DNA of 16,122 nt from Dunaliella salina (taxonomy: Eukaryota; Chlorophyta; Chlorophyceae; Chlamydomonadales; Dunaliellaceae): NCBI GenBank assembly GCA_002284615.2, contig MU070284.1, positions 74,955-91,076 of the forward strand, in the 5' to 3' direction. How positions within the stretch are numbered: the stretch's first letter is position 1; every line of letters begins with the position of its first letter. The position numbers and the translations under genes were made by a program. A model generated the notes under the pieces. That model had not been told where the DNA came from. It did no database searches and was given only the letters and a program-made list of their open reading frames with translations. This document shows, one piece after another, positions 1 through 9,795 of the stretch.

Positions 1-205
1 CATGCAGCACCACGTTCCCTGAAAATAGATGTGCACCATCCCTGGTGTGAGCCCTCTGCAATTTAAGAAGTTACATTTTGGCACCTTCGCAAATTCAATC
101 CTTTTGGTAGGATCCTCCTGAGAAGGCCTTGCAACGCAAGTGAGTACCAGCCTGCCTAGCATCAAGCTTCGGAATGGAACCCCACGTTCCAAAGGGTCCG
201 GAGGC

Positions 206-593
206 TCTTTCTGCAAAAGCCAGTATCATGTTCTTAGGACACTGTAAGGACATTATTGGGAGAGACACCAATGGAAGGACATCATTGCGGAGGAGGTCTC
301 CTTTCTACAGAGGCCCGTGTCACTTTCTCATGGGCCTCTGTAGAAAGGAGGCCCGTGAGAGGTCATCATTGGGAAGGACATGTCTTCAGATATGTCAGGA
401 CATCAGTGGGATTTGATGATGCCTCAGAATATCATGGGGACAAGAGGGTCATGTTTTCAGGACATCTTTGCGTTGGACATCATTGGGAGGACGCCTCACT
501 GCATATGCCCATGAGACGTTTTTGCGACATCGGTGGGAAAGACATTTTTGAGGCAGTCCTTTCTGTAAAGGCCCATGCCATGTTCCCCGGACA
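206..593. repeat. degenerate tandem repeat array
   Basis: A motif close to GGACATCATTGGGAGGA recurs about seven times with drift, at roughly 248, 277, 361, 398, 460, 475 and 525. Longer blocks also match: the stretch from 206 resembles the one from 558 (CTTTCTG, then AAAGCC or AAGGCCC, then ATGTTC and GGACA) and, in part, the one from 300. The short open frames here lie in several overlapping frames and resemble nothing I recognise, so I read this as non-coding satellite-like DNA. Positions 1-205 show nothing recognisable. Confidence 0.55.
298..350. repeat. perfect 19-bp inverted repeat (hairpin)
   Basis: The left arm CTCCTTTCTACAGAGGCCC (298-316) and the right arm GGGCCTCTGTAGAAAGGAG (332-350) are exact reverse complements separated by 15 bases. 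The hairpin sits inside the degenerate repeat array, whose other copies are imperfect, so perfect arms suggest a recent local inversion-duplication or selection on a structure. Confidence 0.85.
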
Positions 594-1018
594 TTGTCGG
601 GAGGGAGCAGGAGCTGGTGCTGCTCGGCAAGGAGGAGGTTGCAGAAGAAGCAGCAGTTGCGCTTAGGCAAGGCAGTGCACACAGGGGATACAAGGTCGGA
701 AGTGGCCTTACTGTTTCGTGACCCTCACAGCTCCTGCAAGCAGCAATTGAAGGGGTGGCTGAGGCAAAACAAAACAAAACAAACAACTTAGGTGGTAAAA
801 ACTCCCTGCATTAATTAAATTGAATTAAAGGAAACGGATCTGAGGCAAGGGGTGCAGAGACAGAGGCTCAGGCACATAGGGGAATGTGCTTACGGATGAA
901 GGGGCAAGATTAGGGGCCCTGGGCAGGGGCAGGGCAGGGGCGGTGAGAGGGCATGTGAGCCCATAAAGGCTCCTGTGGAGGAGGCAGGCCCTGAGGAAGA
1001 ATTGGGAGAGGGTGGGAA

Positions 1019-2446
<1,428 letters not shown>

Positions 2447-2575
2447 GAATGGTACTCTAAGCTTTACCAGAAGCCCGCAAACTATGAGCTCAGGGAGGCA
2501 GAGTCTCGCCAAATGCTGTATGACCTAGAGTCTTCTTACAACACATTCTTTACGGCCCTGAAAAGCAGGAGTTAA
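2447..2575 (+). CDS. probable terminal exon of an unrecognised gene
   Basis: The segment begins after a good acceptor (pyrimidine-containing tract ending AAATGCAG at 2446) and reads 42 codons to TAA at 2573-2575. It starts EWYSKLYQKPANYELREAES and continues with a second half containing RQMLYDLESSYNTFF and ALKSRS. The charged and aromatic content is typical of a conserved helical C-terminus and clearly unlike the low-complexity or Cys/Phe-rich translation just upstream, which looks like intron. I do not recognise the family. The exon is phase 0, compatible with the candidate exon at 1726-1797. Dense microsatellites begin 125 bases after the stop. Confidence 0.5.
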   Translation, partial: EWYSKLYQKPANYELREAESRQMLYDLESSYNTFFTALKSRS

Positions 2576-2698
2576 CCATTTTTGTGCATAAGAATGTGAG
2601 AGGCGTAGGCCCTCGAGTTCTTTCACGGATCATGGATCCCTTTGGTGACCTTCAAGGTCAAGTGGTGAAGCTTTTCTGGAAAAAGGGGTGGTTGATGC

Positions 2699-2700
<2 letters not shown>

Positions 2701-2782
<82 letters not shown>
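2701..2782. repeat. (GT)n microsatellite, first array
   Basis: This is an uninterrupted GT run of 82 bases. It is preceded by GAAAAAGGGGTGGTTGATGC (2680-2699), a sequence that recurs almost unchanged before the second array. Confidence 0.98.
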
Positions 2783-2785
<3 letters not shown>

Positions 2786-2799
2786 AAAAGGGGTGGTTT

Positions 2800-2881
<82 letters not shown>
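2783..2881. repeat. (GT)n microsatellite, second array with duplicated lead
   Basis: The spacer TTGAAAAGGGGTGGTTTG (2783-2800) repeats the lead sequence of the first array, and 81 bases of GT follow (2801-2881). The layout suggests tandem duplication of one unit made of the GAAAAGGGGTGGTT lead and its GT run. Confidence 0.95.
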
Positions 2882-2884
<3 letters not shown>

Positions 2885-4342
2885 AGAGCTCAAAAAAAAA
2901 AAAGCTTCCATTTGATCACATGCACTCCAGACCTTAATAAGGTTTTCATGAGCACAAGGCATGAGCGTAGGGCACACATTGAACTTGCAGGACTTCTTTT
3001 GGGAGAGGAGTTGCTATGGACAAGGTAGAACAAGGCAATTGGGATGGTGTGAGTCTAACTTGATAAACCTGGAGGCGTATGGCTGACAAATCAATTTGTT
3101 CCATGTCTAGCAGTAAAACTGAGGCTCTTGAAGGCGAGTGATATGTGTGACCTGTCCTCATTGCCGCTCATCTAATGAAGTCGCCATCTTTCCCATTCTT
3201 GGGGTATTTGCAAACCTGTCTTGAGTTTAGTTTTGCTTTTGCCGCTCGCCGCTTTCAAAACTGCTGTGCAACAGACCTGTTTTGGCTTCCCTTGCATGTT
3301 CCGCTTGCCTCCCTGCCTGCAAGCCAGTCTGTTTGCCTCTGTTTGGTCTTAGTAAGCTTTCATTTTAATCCATTCTTTTCCTTTATCTGGCGCTTTGTTT
3401 GGAAGGCCATGCAGGCCAGATTTTGTTCATGTGGATTCTTGTCTGCCCTTCCCTTGCAACTGGAACTCGCCAGTCATGAGCGAGAACCACCAGTACCCTC
3501 ACTAGTTACCTCCTGCCGGCTCCTCCCCCAGATTAGCCTGTGCCTGTGAGCTTCAGTTGTGAGGCTACAGCTAGCCTTTTTGTTAACCTTAACACCTTAA
3601 GGTGCAAATGGACAAGTTCACGGTGGATGCAAAACTTGCAAATATTTGCAATTAATTTCATTGCATATATAGTCACTTTGTGACAGTCCCCCATTGAGTG
3701 GATGAGGAGTATGTTGGAAGCTGCATGCACGGCACTTTACGGCCCACAGTGCGCCTGCGAGGATCAGAACCCTGGGCTTTGCTAACAAAATGGTATAGCA
3801 TTAAAGATAAGGTAAAATCGCTATACTTGCCTACATTGAAGGAAAGTAGCTCTGGCCTCTATGTTGAGAATAGCAGAGTAGATGACACGTTACAAAGCTT
3901 GGGTCATGATTCCCTTGTCTTAATTGGGATGGCAGACTGAGAAGCCTGAGAATTTCAAATTCTCATCCAAATTGGATGAGAAGGCATTATGCATGGCACC
4001 AAAAAGAGTGTCTCGGGAGTCCGCACTCCAGTAGTTCTGGTATTGTGGGTTGTGGTCTAGTGTGGAGGCCAGATTTTCTTGGGTTACTAAAAACCATTTT
4101 TGAAAGGCAGTATGAATGTGAGTTGGAAGGGCTCTTGAAAAAGGTTCTTTGATCTTCTTGCTAGAGCACTACCTACAAGCAACCTGTGAAAGGAGTCCGT
4201 GCAGTTCAGTAGCAAAGTTGCCTGGAGCTGGTGTTATTTTCTCGTGCATGCCAGCAAGCTTGACCCCATAAAAAACCCTGTAGAGGTTTTGGAAGCGGTT
4301 TGGGGGTGTCACACCAACACATTTGCCTTGCGTACTGTATAT
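2882..4342. other. no recognisable gene
   Basis: Several short open frames occur on both strands (for example 3175-3549 and 3698-3940, both plus) but none shows a motif, family resemblance or a convincing splice context. The only structural signals I see are the hairpins near 3948-3982. Confidence 0.5.
3948..3982. repeat. two overlapping hairpins
   Basis: GAGAATTT-C-AAATTCTC (3948-3964) is an 8-bp inverted repeat around one base. It overlaps TTCTCATCCAA-A-TTGGATGAGAA (3960-3982), an 11-bp perfect inverted repeat around one base. The two share the TTCTC segment, so only one can form at a time. Confidence 0.8.
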
Positions 4343-4360
4343 TTACATTTACATTTACAT
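4343..4360 (-). repeat. 3' tail (ATGTAA)3 of element B
   Basis: Three exact ATGTAA units read on the minus strand. Short tandem tails of this kind are typical of non-LTR elements that insert by target-primed reverse transcription. The stop codon of the element B frame (TAA at 4357-4355) lies inside the first unit. Confidence 0.8.
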
Positions 4361-4993
4361 TTGGGGACCTTCAGCCAGATTGTTCGACTGATCAGCCTGT
4401 GACTGGTCCTCGCAAGCCAACATAATATCCATAAGCTCAGAAATAAACAAATAAAGCTTGTTGTGTTGCAAGAGGAAATCCTGCACACCCTGGACACTAA
4501 CTTGCTGTAAATAAGGTTGTTCCATTGAAAAAACATCTGAGAAGCAGTTGAACAGGTAAGCATACTTTCTCCTCAAATCACAAACAGCTGCGTTTCTGCA
4601 CGTCAAAAGGGCATGGACCTTATCCTGAATCTCAGCACTAGAGAAGCAATCACACACGAGAGAGGTTCGAGAATCCCAAGCCGCTGTCTCCACCTTCAAC
4701 CTGTGTGCCCTAAGTCTGAAATGGCTAACATTCCTTACGACATGTTGAGACAGATCCAAATGCATATGTCCCGGTAAGCGGGCTGGGGCACGCACATTGT
4801 GGTCAAAAGGCACTGCAAACAATGTTTGATAGGTTGCCAATTTACTGTAAGTATTGTATATGCAAGCCATGTGCGCCGTGTATATTTCAGGGAGAATGAA
4901 GGGGGATGGAGTAGGGGGGGGATGGCTGTGGGATCCTGTGTCTGATGCATCATATGGTGCTGGATGAGGGGGTTGCTGGTCTATGTACTTCAC
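4355..4993 (-). pseudogene. LINE ORF2 C-terminal domain (element B)
   Basis: An open frame of 212 residues. Its middle contains VVRNVSHFRLRAH, then C-x-C (near CDCFSSAEIQDKVHALLTC), then CDLRRKYAYLF, a Cys/His arrangement typical of the zinc-knuckle region that ends many LINE ORF2 proteins. Element A has the same order (VVRNVSRFRLRA, CDKCECAEVQDEKHVLFYC, CELRRKCKDLF), so the two are homologous but well diverged. In B the first Cys pair is spaced differently (C-D-C) from the C-x2-C of A. The frame upstream continues through a stop near 5020 (read as KPTGS-stop-KYWLREVDL) into 5021-5254, so the present open length is only part of the ancestral protein. Probably non-functional. Confidence 0.6.
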
Positions 4994-5020
4994 AAGGTCA
5001 ACCTCGCGCAGCCAATATTT

Positions 5021-5482
5021 TCATGAGCCTGTAGGTTTTATGTCTGCTTGTGGGTTGGTGGGGTTTGTAAATGTGATTTTGTTGCGCAATTCTGTGTCCA
5101 ATTTCTGCTGCCATACATTGGTTTCATTAGGTTTTTCAAAGCCCTGCCTTTCAAGATTTGAGAGGGTATAATCTGCTGTGGGTGTGAAGAGGTTCTGTTC
5201 GCTCTGTTGTGCTTCAAACTCTAGCAAACACACTTTGAATTTAGGCCAAGCCACCTGTAAATCCTCTGATTCCCAGGAGTGCTTTTATGCGACCCTCTTG
5301 AGTTCTTGTTTAGTCTGCCGCTCTCTTTCAATTTTTTGGGCATCATTTAGGCTTGCACACGCGGGACATAACCATACGTCAGCTGTTGCAATTTCTTGTC
5401 TTTGCTCATCCGAGTAGCATCCAAGTTCCTTCATACATTCCAAATATTTTATTTTTATGTTACGTCTGGTGGCACACATCAA
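5021..5482 (-). pseudogene. PHD-finger-like and chromodomain-like segment (element B)
   Basis: Translated on the minus strand from 5482, the frame reads YLECMKELGCYSDEQRQEIA, then ADVWLCPACASLN, resembling the second half of a PHD finger (a Cys after an aromatic residue, then W-x-C-P-x-C). A charged helix of about 22 residues (KIERERQTKQELKR) follows. After one in-frame TAA at 5286-5284 the same frame gives KHSWESEDLQVAWPKFKVCL and LEFEAQQ, which resembles the W-E-x-E-x-L strand and C-terminal helix of a chromodomain. The first half of the PHD finger is absent where the segment meets the tail of element A, and the usual PHD histidine appears replaced by Tyr. PHD fingers are known in ORF1 proteins of some CR1-type LINEs; the chromodomain reading is my inference. 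Confidence 0.35.
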
Positions 5483-5488
5483 AAATAT

Positions 5489-5515
5489 AAGGGTTACAAG
5501 GGTTACAAGGGTTAC
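5489..5515 (-). repeat. 3' tail (TTGTAACCC)-type of element A
   Basis: Three exact 9-base units (AAGGGTTAC on the plus strand), 53 bases after the ORF2 stop. The tail marks the 3' end of element A and its junction with element B. Confidence 0.8.
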
Positions 5516-5568
5516 AATGGTGGCCTACAGCCCAAGACTCTGGCTGATCGGCTGCTGGTGAAACAATC

Positions 5569-6732
5569 TCAGCCAGCATCAAAAATTGATACCAACTCAG
5601 ACAAGGATTTCAAAAACCTGTACGAGTCTTGATTTAGAAATGTATTCATCCCAGGATCAGTCAATACGTGGTAGCTCGCCAAAAAAGGAATGAAGTCAGT
5701 GTTTGGAAGTTGGGCAAAAGTATGTAATGGTTTGAAAAGATCAATGAACAAGTCCTTGCATTTTCTACGCAGCTCACACATCTCCAGGCAATTGCAATAG
5801 AAGAGAACATGTTTCTCGTCCTGGACTTCAGCGCACTCACACTTATCGCAAATATTTGAACCACCTGGCCATTTACAGGATTTGACCTTCATGCAGTGCA
5901 CGGAGCCTAAACCTACTCACATTCCTTACGACTCCTTTATCCAAATCTTCAAATGAATACGTTGGGATACAAAAGGGTGTGCGTGCTGTTTGATTTAAAG
6001 GCCTTCCGCACCAATGATGGTAAGTCACTACTTTCCTGCTCACTCCTTGGGGACTCAAAGCATCCGCTTCCCTCCATACCTTGCTGCCTGTACCTCAAAT
6101 CCCCTAAGAAATCCTGCATGGGGATCTTGGAAGCACTCAGCATCTTCTGTTTAAACATGTCCTAATGGCGCATGCCATTAAAGGCTGTAGACACTTGTGC
6201 AGACCAACAGGACTTTTCCTTTATAGCCAAGCGTTTTTATAGCCAAGCGTAAATCCGCTTTCAGCACTCTTCGTAATGTCTCACTGTTTGAATCAAGCAT
6301 ACTGTTGAAAAACTTAACAGTGGCCATAAACCAATAAAATTGTAGAGGCTCTTGGCCGCACTCTCTCAATACTGGCCAGTTCGTGGCAGAACTCTTCACA
6401 CCTAGAGATCGCCTTAAAGAGCATAATTGCCTTTTCTGCAACTGGCTTTTGAACTCACTGCCTTCTCGTAGATATTCAGTTCCCCACACTTGGCACGCAT
6501 ACATCCCGGCCGGAATGCCATACACCTTAGAGAGCCAAATCACAGCGTGTGGCTTATCCCACAGACCATGTTCATGCACAAACTTCTTTATCCTTTGTTG
6601 GGCAGCCATGTGAGGCCGCACAGCAAATTCCTCTGACACCTTCAAATTCATGTGCTTGTCAACAAGCATACCGAGGTATTTAAACTGCTGTTTTTCAGGT
6701 AGAGCCACATCTCCATACATGAAGGTAGGCAA
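5569..6732 (-). pseudogene. LINE ORF2: post-RT region and C-terminal zinc knuckle (element A)
   Basis: The first block (6732 downward) has FMYGDVALPEKQQFKYLGML, then GLWDKPHAVIWLSKVYGIPA, CQVWGTEYLREGSEF and VLRECGQEPLQFYWFMATVK, the order seen just after the RT core in many LINE proteins. A 16-bp duplication at 6220-6250 then breaks the frame. In other frames the protein resumes as SCWSAQVSTAF, QKMLSASKIPMQDFLGDLRY, GVSRKVVTYHHWCGRPLN and VVRNVSRFRLRA, followed by a C-x2-C-...-H-x4-C knuckle (CDKCECAEVQDEKHVLFYC) and a helical tail to TGA at 5571-5569. At least three frame changes and one stop (near 6165) are needed to read it through, so it is a pseudogene. Its role would have been RNA binding and support of target-primed reverse transcription. 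Confidence 0.75.
6220..6250. repeat. tandem 15-bp duplication that shifts the ORF2 frame
   Basis: TTTATAGCCAAGCGT occurs at 6220-6234 and again at 6236-6250, a 16-base period. On the minus strand it encodes LRLAIK followed by TLGYK, and it moves the downstream ORF2 sequence out of frame. Confidence 0.9.
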
Positions 6733-7867
6733 CGGAAATACACATATCAGAAAATGGTTCCTTCAAGGTTCCGGTTTCATAACTTTGGTAGTGATTGCAT
6801 AATTGGCAACAGGCACACTCAATATCAGTGCAAGCAGCATGTGATACATCTTCAGGCTCAGAGTTAGCTTGCTTAAAAAGTGGCAGGGCCCATTTTTCAA
6901 TGATCAAAGGTGTGTTAGGGGTGTGATATAGCACTTGGAGGTGGCTGAGTGAACTTGATTGTTCTTTCTTGTTCGAGTAAATTATCCAATCATCTATTTG
7001 AGTAATACCTAAATCATGATACAAGATAGAAGTGATTGCATGGCTAGCAGTAGCTTCTTTAGCAAGTGTCTCAGCTGTGTCTTTCCTATAGTTTCGGACT
7101 TTTTGGCCTTTAAAAAGCGAGCTTAGAGAGTGGATAGCTGGGGTTACAATCTCTCTATCTGTGTGGAGCAGTTGTTGCCTCTTCTTTCTAGGTCTGTTTG
7201 TTTGAGTATCTAGGCTTTGCGGAGTTTGAGTTAGTATCTGAGGGCTGACACAGCCATCTGTCTGATGTTGGTGGTTTGTGCTTGGGGAGTCGGGCTGTGG
7301 AGGGATATGGTGAGCAGTGCTCAGACTAGCATGTAAGCTGCCATCATTTGGGGTAGCCTGGCAGAATTGGGACAGAAGAGGTATTTCTGAATGCTGAGCG
7401 CGAATGCTTGCTGAGTAGCCCTTTTGCAGTAATATCTTGTACGGCAAGAGCCAGAGTTTTTAGACTTGCAGTGGGTCCATCTGCAGAGGGGTGGAGTGCT
7501 TTTGTGGGAGCGATGTTGAGTGTAGAATTGGAGCAAGTTCTTTTGCTGAATGGCTCCTCCAGTGATTGCATTTCCATGACATTTGCAGCTTGTGTTCCAG
7601 GACAATTTATGGGTGTAGGAGGATTGACTGTACGTCTGAGGCGGCGTCCGGTGTGTTCAAGGGTGTAGTAAGATGCAGATCAAGGCTGTGGCAGTGGCAC
7701 TGCTTAAGTGTGGGGGAGATGCAAGGGAAGTGAGCTGAGACTGGATGGTCCCGATCAAGGAAGGAAAGCTTCTTTTTCACATTGCGCCGTTTATTGCTTA
7801 TAGTCCTTGGATTGTAGTGGATGTGGTCTGAGGAGATTATTTCGGTATGGCACACTTTCAGTGCCAC
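6695..7867 (-). pseudogene. linker between endonuclease and lost RT core (element A)
   Basis: Two open segments lie here. The one from 7867 to 7607 is rich in His, Ser and basic residues (SNKRRNVKKKLSFLDRDHPV). The one from 7447 to 6695 gives 250 residues containing a Ser/Thr/Pro-rich part, a basic PRKKRQQLL patch, and a Cys-rich motif CTDIECACCQLCNH at about 6789-6842 that could bind zinc. I recognise no enzyme. Its last residues (VAYLHVWRCG) overlap, in another frame, the beginning of the post-RT region at 6732, so the whole RT palm is missing at this junction. Confidence 0.45.
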
Positions 7868-8174
7868 TTGGTAGGAAGAGTGGATGAGGCTAGCTAGCTC
7901 TCTATAGAGATGCCTTCTGCCAGTGTCTCAATGGCTGGTTTATTGCACAGTATCTCAAGTTTTTTTGGTTTATTTGGCAGGTGTGTACTTTATATCATCT
8001 GAAAATGCAATGGCTTCTGTACTTGCTGGGTCAAGGGTATGGAGCAATTTTATAAGGTTTTGGGGAACCCCATGTGCAGGGTCTTGCAAGGATTTGTGAA
8101 TGCTGTTCTGTCAGAGTCACTGATAGGGTGAACAAGGAGTTTTTGTAGGCTTTGCGTGGGGAATTGTGGTTCTT

Positions 8175-8991
8175 TCAGGAAGGGATATGAATCTGAGGGA
8201 TGTTAAGAGGTATGTTAGCTATGAGTGGGACATGATCACCAAGGGAGCACAGTTCATGGGTAGTACAGGGGAAACATTTACACGTAAGTTCAGAGGGCAG
8301 AATGGTGTCATCAATGCGGCCAAAAGCGTAGATCACATTGTGATTTACATCTCTGCCAGTAGCTTGGTAATGGGTCCAAAGTCTGCAGGTTTCCTCCTTG
8401 CAGGGGCAGAGATTGTTAGAGACGAGAAATTCTCAGTACATTCTATCAGCCTGGTAGGCCGTGTTGCTGGAGCGGACGTCAGCTCTGACTATAGCATTCA
8501 CGTCACCAATGATCAAGGGTATGCAGTTGCTATGGGTGTCATGTAGAGCCTATGTAATCTTGCATTTCAACCCTGCTGACAATGACTTCATGAGAGCTGC
8601 CAGATGACCAGTAGGCGCCCAATAGAAGAAGATTGGCATTGGTTCCCTTGTGTATGACAGAGGCACTTCTTCCCTTAGAGTTGATGCATTTTGGAGAGCA
8701 TTGGGTGGCTAGGGCTTAAGTGTCACGAACGCAAATGGTCATGCCACCTGCTCTATCAAAAGCTGAGCAGTATTTGGAATTTCTGAGAAGCGATTCTAAC
8801 CAAGAACGGGGCTCATTGCTTCTATGAAGCTTAGTTTCTGTAAGGAGGAAAATATCTGGGTCGTGGGTAGCTATGGAATGGCGGAAGTCACATTGGCTCT
8901 TGAAGAAGCCTCTGACATTCATGGTCATGCTTTTAAGCACATGTGCTCCGTTCAGCAGAGGCCCCAGAGAATTTTCAGGTGTATCATACAT
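8175..8991 (-). pseudogene. APE-type endonuclease domain of a LINE (element A)
   Basis: This domain nicks target DNA to prime reverse transcription. The catalytic landmarks appear in order in one frame: Asn in LKSMTMNVRGF, Glu in DPDIFLLTETKL, Tyr in LLLLGAYWSSGSS, Asp and Asn in IPLIIGDVNAIV, an RID segment (YAFGRIDDTIL), and the final Asp-His in LGDHVPL, where the usual Ser before Asp is Gly. Four stops interrupt it (after CVRDT, two near QDYIGST, one after ADRMY), but no frameshift was needed, so the decay is by point mutation. The same frame continues upstream past two stops toward 9070. The plus-strand open frame at 8166-8546 is only its antisense shadow. Confidence 0.8.
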
Positions 8992-9042
8992 TTTGGAGTA
9001 CGTGCGGGGTCAGCTGTGAGACAGGCTGGGTGGGGTTTTCAC

Positions 9043-9709
9043 TTACGCAGCTTTGTGGTGGTTGAGTGGTGTAGATAAATTGGATGGGAATCCTGGACTA
9101 TGGAGGGCTCCGGAGTAGTATCCGCATGGAAAGTGGTACTGTACACAAAGGAGTCTGGGTAAAAAGGAACGGAGCTGTCTGCCAGATGTAGGTCGGAGGC
9201 TGGATTTAAGCCTTCCAGACATTTCCTCTCTGGAAAGTAAGTATGCTATCTTGAAGATTTTTCCAATCACTTTCAGTTTGAAGAGGCTGTAGATGGTTCT
9301 TGAGAGAATCTAAAAGGAATCAAGTAAACCCCTCTCCAGATGAGGGGTTCGTGCTTGGGCTCTTCTTGAGAGTCACATCATGACCCCTTCCATTTGCATG
9401 GAAGATGGTGAGGATTACTGCATCTTTGTAGGCTGCGTTGAGCAAAGTGCTTTTTATCAAACTTTTTGTTATTTGGCCTGGGGAGCAGTGAGGGTGGGTA
9501 ACCTGAAGAGTGTAATTTTTCTCTCGATTCGAAGACAATTTGCAAAGGTGGTAGTTGAAGATCATGATGTTGGAGTTTCCTGATCCATGGGTGTAATAGC
9601 GGCTCAGGTGAATGTGTCGCTCCAGGTCACGACTCAAAAGGGTACCCTCCATGCGGCGTACGTGTGAGAGAACACTATGGCCAGAGATGATAGGTTCACC
9701 TAGGGCCAT
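9043..9709 (-). pseudogene. unrecognised N-terminal segment of element A
   Basis: Two minus-strand frames (9709-9320 and 9270-9043) lie between the peptidase-like and endonuclease parts. They include NSNIMIFNYHLCKLSSNREK and LKSSLRPTSGRQLRSFLPRL. The second shares the reading frame of the endonuclease across two stop codons, hinting at one long ancestral protein rather than separate ORF1 and ORF2. No motif was recognised, and much of the sequence may be out of its original frame. Confidence 0.3.
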
Positions 9710-9795
9710 ATTAAAGGATGGACCAGAAAGCTTTCTCTTGTTTTTCCATGTACTGTGAATTGCGGGGGTTGAGAGTGTTACCTCTTGTATTGCCT

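Larger units (their letters stand above)
4343..5488 (-). mobile_element. non-LTR retrotransposon remnant B
   Basis: This minus-strand element ends at an ATGTAA tandem tail (4343-4360). Its last open frame carries the Cys/His C-terminal domain also found at the end of element A. Directly upstream, still on the minus strand, are PHD-like and chromodomain-like segments. No endonuclease or reverse transcriptase lies between these parts, so either an internal deletion joined an N-terminal protein to the ORF2 C-terminus or this is an unusual gene arrangement. The upstream edge abuts the 3' tail of element A at 5489. No target-site duplication was found by eye. Confidence 0.6.

Noticed and set aside
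2584..3028. Open frames of Cys-Val and His-Thr repeats
   Set aside because: They are produced by the two GT arrays on both strands.
3930..3985. tRNA-like T-arm with a TTTCAAA loop
   Set aside because: The loop is out of register with the TTC position of a real T-arm, and no acceptor or anticodon stem could be fitted.
5489..5515. Interstitial telomere repeat (AACCCTTGT-like)
   Set aside because: The 9-base unit differs from the plant and algal telomere units and sits at a LINE 3' end, where a tail repeat is expected.
7000..7030. QIDDW as a reverse-transcriptase Y-x-D-D motif
   Set aside because: The surrounding residues do not match the RT palm, and the position is too far from the FKYLG block for the normal spacing.
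8166..8546. Plus-strand open frame of 126 codons
   Set aside because: It is exactly antisense to the APE endonuclease, whose catalytic motifs are clear on the minus strand.
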